Assembly (NCBI GenBank): GCA_030041515.1
Contig: JASHNS010000044.1
Span: forward strand, 1-43,973
Direction: 5' to 3'
Length of the DNA stretch: 43,973 bases
DNA from: Acidobacteriaceae bacterium
GTDB lineage: Bacteria; Acidobacteriota; Terriglobia; Terriglobales; Acidobacteriaceae
A model generated the notes under the pieces. That model was not told where the DNA came from. It did no database searches and was given only the letters and a program-made list of their open reading frames with translations. Position 1 is the stretch's first letter; the number at the start of each line of letters is the position of its first letter. The position numbers and the translations under genes are program-made. Positions 43,101-43,973 of this stretch are shown here, piece after piece.

Positions 43101-43973
43101 GAACAGCTTGTCCTTCTTAATGGGTCCGCCCACATCCGCGCCGAAAATGTTCCGGATGAGCTTGGGCGGCACATTGGCCTCTCCGCTGCCCAGTTCTGCC
43201 TGCTTCACAAAGTAGTCGTTCGATACGGTGAGCGTTGGGCGGTTATATTCATACGCCGCTCCGTGAAACTGGTTCGTTCCGGATTTCGTGATCAGACTCA
43301 CCTGGGCTCCGGCCGATCGCCCTTCATCCACGTTCGTGTTGGAGGTTGCCACGCGGAATTCGTCCGTGGAATCCTGGGTCTCGCGCAGAACGCCGGTAAA
43401 CGCGTACCCGTACACCTGGTCGTTGTCGTCCACGCCGTCGTCGGTCACGTTGCCCTGATCAGACCGCACGCCATTCACCGCGCCGCTGCGGCTGTCGCCC
43501 ATGGGGTTCAGTTCCGACGCCCCCGGGCCCCCGGGATTGCTGGGCATATAAAGCACGCCAGGCTGCAGCGAGAGCAAGTCCGGAACGTTGCGCGTTTCGC
43601 TCGGCAGCGCCTGAATGAGCGTATTCCCCATGGAATTGCCAAGGGAGTCGTCCGTCGTGTTCAGCGTCTGCGCCTCGGCGCTGACATTCACCACCTGGGA
43701 GATCGCCTTCACCGTCATCGTGAAGTTCACGGTCGCCGGCTGATTCACCAGCAGTTGTGCAATCTTGCTTTGACTCGAGAATCCCGTGGCTGCCGCGGTG
43801 ATGGTGTATCGCGCCGGCGGGATCGCGGCAAAGACGTACCCTCCGGCGGCATCCGCGCTGGCCGTGAATTTCTGTCCGTTCGCGGCATTGGAGATGGTGA
43901 CCTTCGCACCCGGGATGACGGCCCCGCTCGGATCCGTGACCGTCCCGCGCAGGGACGTGTTTGCAACCTGGGC
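40167..43973 (-). CDS. TonB-dependent receptor with carboxypeptidase-regulatory-like domain (5' end outside window)
   Basis: At least 1268 residues are encoded; the frame stays open to the last base of the window, so the signal peptide is missing. The visible N terminus (SLRGTVTDPSGAVIPGAKV, then DAAGGYVFAAIPPARYTI) is the Ig-like carboxypeptidase-regulatory domain. It is followed by a plug (LIQALPSETRNVPDLLSLQPGV, GVRSDQGNVTDDGVDDND, VSLITKSGTNQFHGAAYEY) and a large 22-strand-type barrel ending in the outer-membrane signal MQFALRYDF. This is the Oar-like receptor class abundant in Acidobacteriota, probably for glycans or other large substrates. It ends 58 bp from tRNA-Cys, with a terminator between. 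No SusD-like partner is visible. Confidence 0.95.
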   Translation of the reverse strand, partial: AQVANTSLRGTVTDPSGAVIPGAKVTISNAANGQKFTASADAAGGYVFAAIPPARYTITAAATGFSSQSKIAQLLVNQPATVNFTMTVKAISQVVNVSAEAQTLNTTDDSLGNSMGNTLIQALPSETRNVPDLLSLQPGVLYMPSNPGGPGASELNPMGDSRSGAVNGVRSDQGNVTDDGVDDNDQVYGYAFTGVLRETQDSTDEFRVATSNTNVDEGRSAGAQVSLITKSGTNQFHGAAYEYNRPTLTVSNDYFVKQAELGSGEANVPPKLIRNIFGADVGGPIKKDKLFFFGNYEATRQAEDATVSRTVATQSYLNGNLIYLPSGGGAPITLSRAQVTTLDQGCISEGGCESSQYPLGPGPDPNATSYFKSEPVANGTLLGDGLNTGSFTFASPDPLSLNTSIIRLDYTPTEKHRIFVRGGLQKDTSYGVEQFPGQPPSYVLEDNTKGIIGGDTWSISPNLVNDIRYGYIRQGYGNVGIGQGDYVDFRFMDTPTAETRTTISSVPVNNIVDNFNWNHGKHDFQFGANWRLIDQNRVSNAASFNSGSTNPYWLGGSPPDPATLAGYPTYDSGFANSYVIAYANLVGTVPSVTNQYNYQLTSATSGTLLADGAPLTRRFRAWNFEYYLQDAWKPLPNLTITVGMRHTLLETPYETDGQEVTPTIDTHTWYKQREAAALQGQIYEPLLTFAPAGNYYGKPGFYPMSKDAIAPRLAIAYAPTSHTTIRAGAGIYYDNFGEGLVNIFDQNGSYGLSGAVTNAASTYDSESSPRYTARNVLPFTNGAGASPQTYPYTPPFDPVMGFAITWGLDSQIKTPYTEAFNLSIQHQFGGWTLETDYVGTLGRHLLQQLDLAEPTDYVDPQGGGDYFHAGSKLSREVDLNDGSCHCIYSNTSPPYVVGNTQTIQPIQYFEDVFPWMANYDYSGESATQAIFNNEWVPYRSNLGATSALADLDFFGPASSGFGFYPAPANWVPHFWQSQFSSLYSLAAMGMSYYNAMQFTLSHPFTHGLDLTVSYTFSKSEDEGSDAERSIEFSTSRALSSIINTWKPQLNRGPSDFDARSLITVDGLWDLPFGHGRQLLANDNRFENFFVGGWQLSGLSRVSSGLPFSLFEPGFTTNWQQEGFGIVTNPGEVRVHKHFDSFGDPLYFDDAAAINTSLTCGGRLCPGQSGPAGGIRLPYPGETGERNNFRGDGLMDIDSGLNKSWKISAGSGFLEDGTLKFDWEIYNVTNTVRFDPQSIGSGLTDNNLGIASSEMSQPRRMQFALRYDF

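Overview
The window is high-GC, gene-dense bacterial DNA. It most resembles Acidobacteriota (Terriglobia or Bryobacter/Solibacter-like). The main clue is the very large outer-membrane receptor at the right edge: a carboxypeptidase-regulatory-like Ig domain followed by a TonB-dependent porin fold, a type greatly expanded in that phylum. A partner-switching (Rsb-type) cassette, a lone MpaB-like (DUF2236) protein and an RfbFGH sugar cluster fit the same assignment. The taxonomy is inferred from gene content only. I saw no rRNA, CRISPR array, transposase or phage gene. There is one tRNA gene (tRNA-Cys).

Layout. (1) 2-2233, plus strand: a split methionine synthase (activation-domain protein, then homocysteine-methyltransferase module) with a small unknown protein. 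(2) 2302-13185: a surface-polysaccharide locus. A minus-strand run (rfbH, TPP enzyme, NeuB-like synthase, SDR, polytopic membrane protein, GT2 glycosyltransferase) diverges from plus-strand rfbF-rfbG. Together these make CDP-6-deoxy/3,6-dideoxyhexoses that are probably chain-extended or branched. (3) 13197-18327: an unknown protein, a metallophosphoesterase, transaldolase, an FAA-hydrolase-family enzyme and a fibronectin-type lipoprotein. (4) 18573-23528: an XRE-cupin regulator, then a tightly overlapping partner-switching operon (GAF-PP2C phosphatase, RsbW-like kinase, STAS antagonist, membrane 7TM-PP2C phosphatase). (5) 23632-24570: an HU protein and a secreted DUF2141 protein. (6) 24679-31695: fatty-acid beta-oxidation (fadN-fadA-fadE in the order known from Bacillus) plus a second acyl-CoA dehydrogenase. 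(7) 31760-38060: MutY, an adenosine-deaminase-family enzyme, a small membrane protein, a polyprenyl diphosphate synthase and a penicillin-acylase-family enzyme. (8) 38110-40109: an MpaB/DUF2236 protein, then a regulatory region, a 1-Cys peroxiredoxin and tRNA-Cys(GCA). (9) 40167 to the edge: the TonB receptor.

The most striking element is upstream of the peroxiredoxin. A 23-25-codon ORF has seven Cys codons, four of them consecutive. It sits at a promoter that would give a nearly leaderless transcript and is followed by a strong intrinsic terminator. The end of the ORF can pair perfectly over 7 bp with the 5' arm of that terminator. I read this as a candidate cysteine-responsive transcription attenuator controlling the peroxiredoxin, with a tRNA-Cys gene directly downstream. 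Second in interest is the sugar cluster, which joins a C2-transferring TPP enzyme and a PEP-condensing NeuB-like enzyme to a CDP-dideoxysugar pathway. Third is an 11-bp inverted repeat that covers the ribosome-binding site and start codon of the MpaB gene, in a 49-bp divergent gap.
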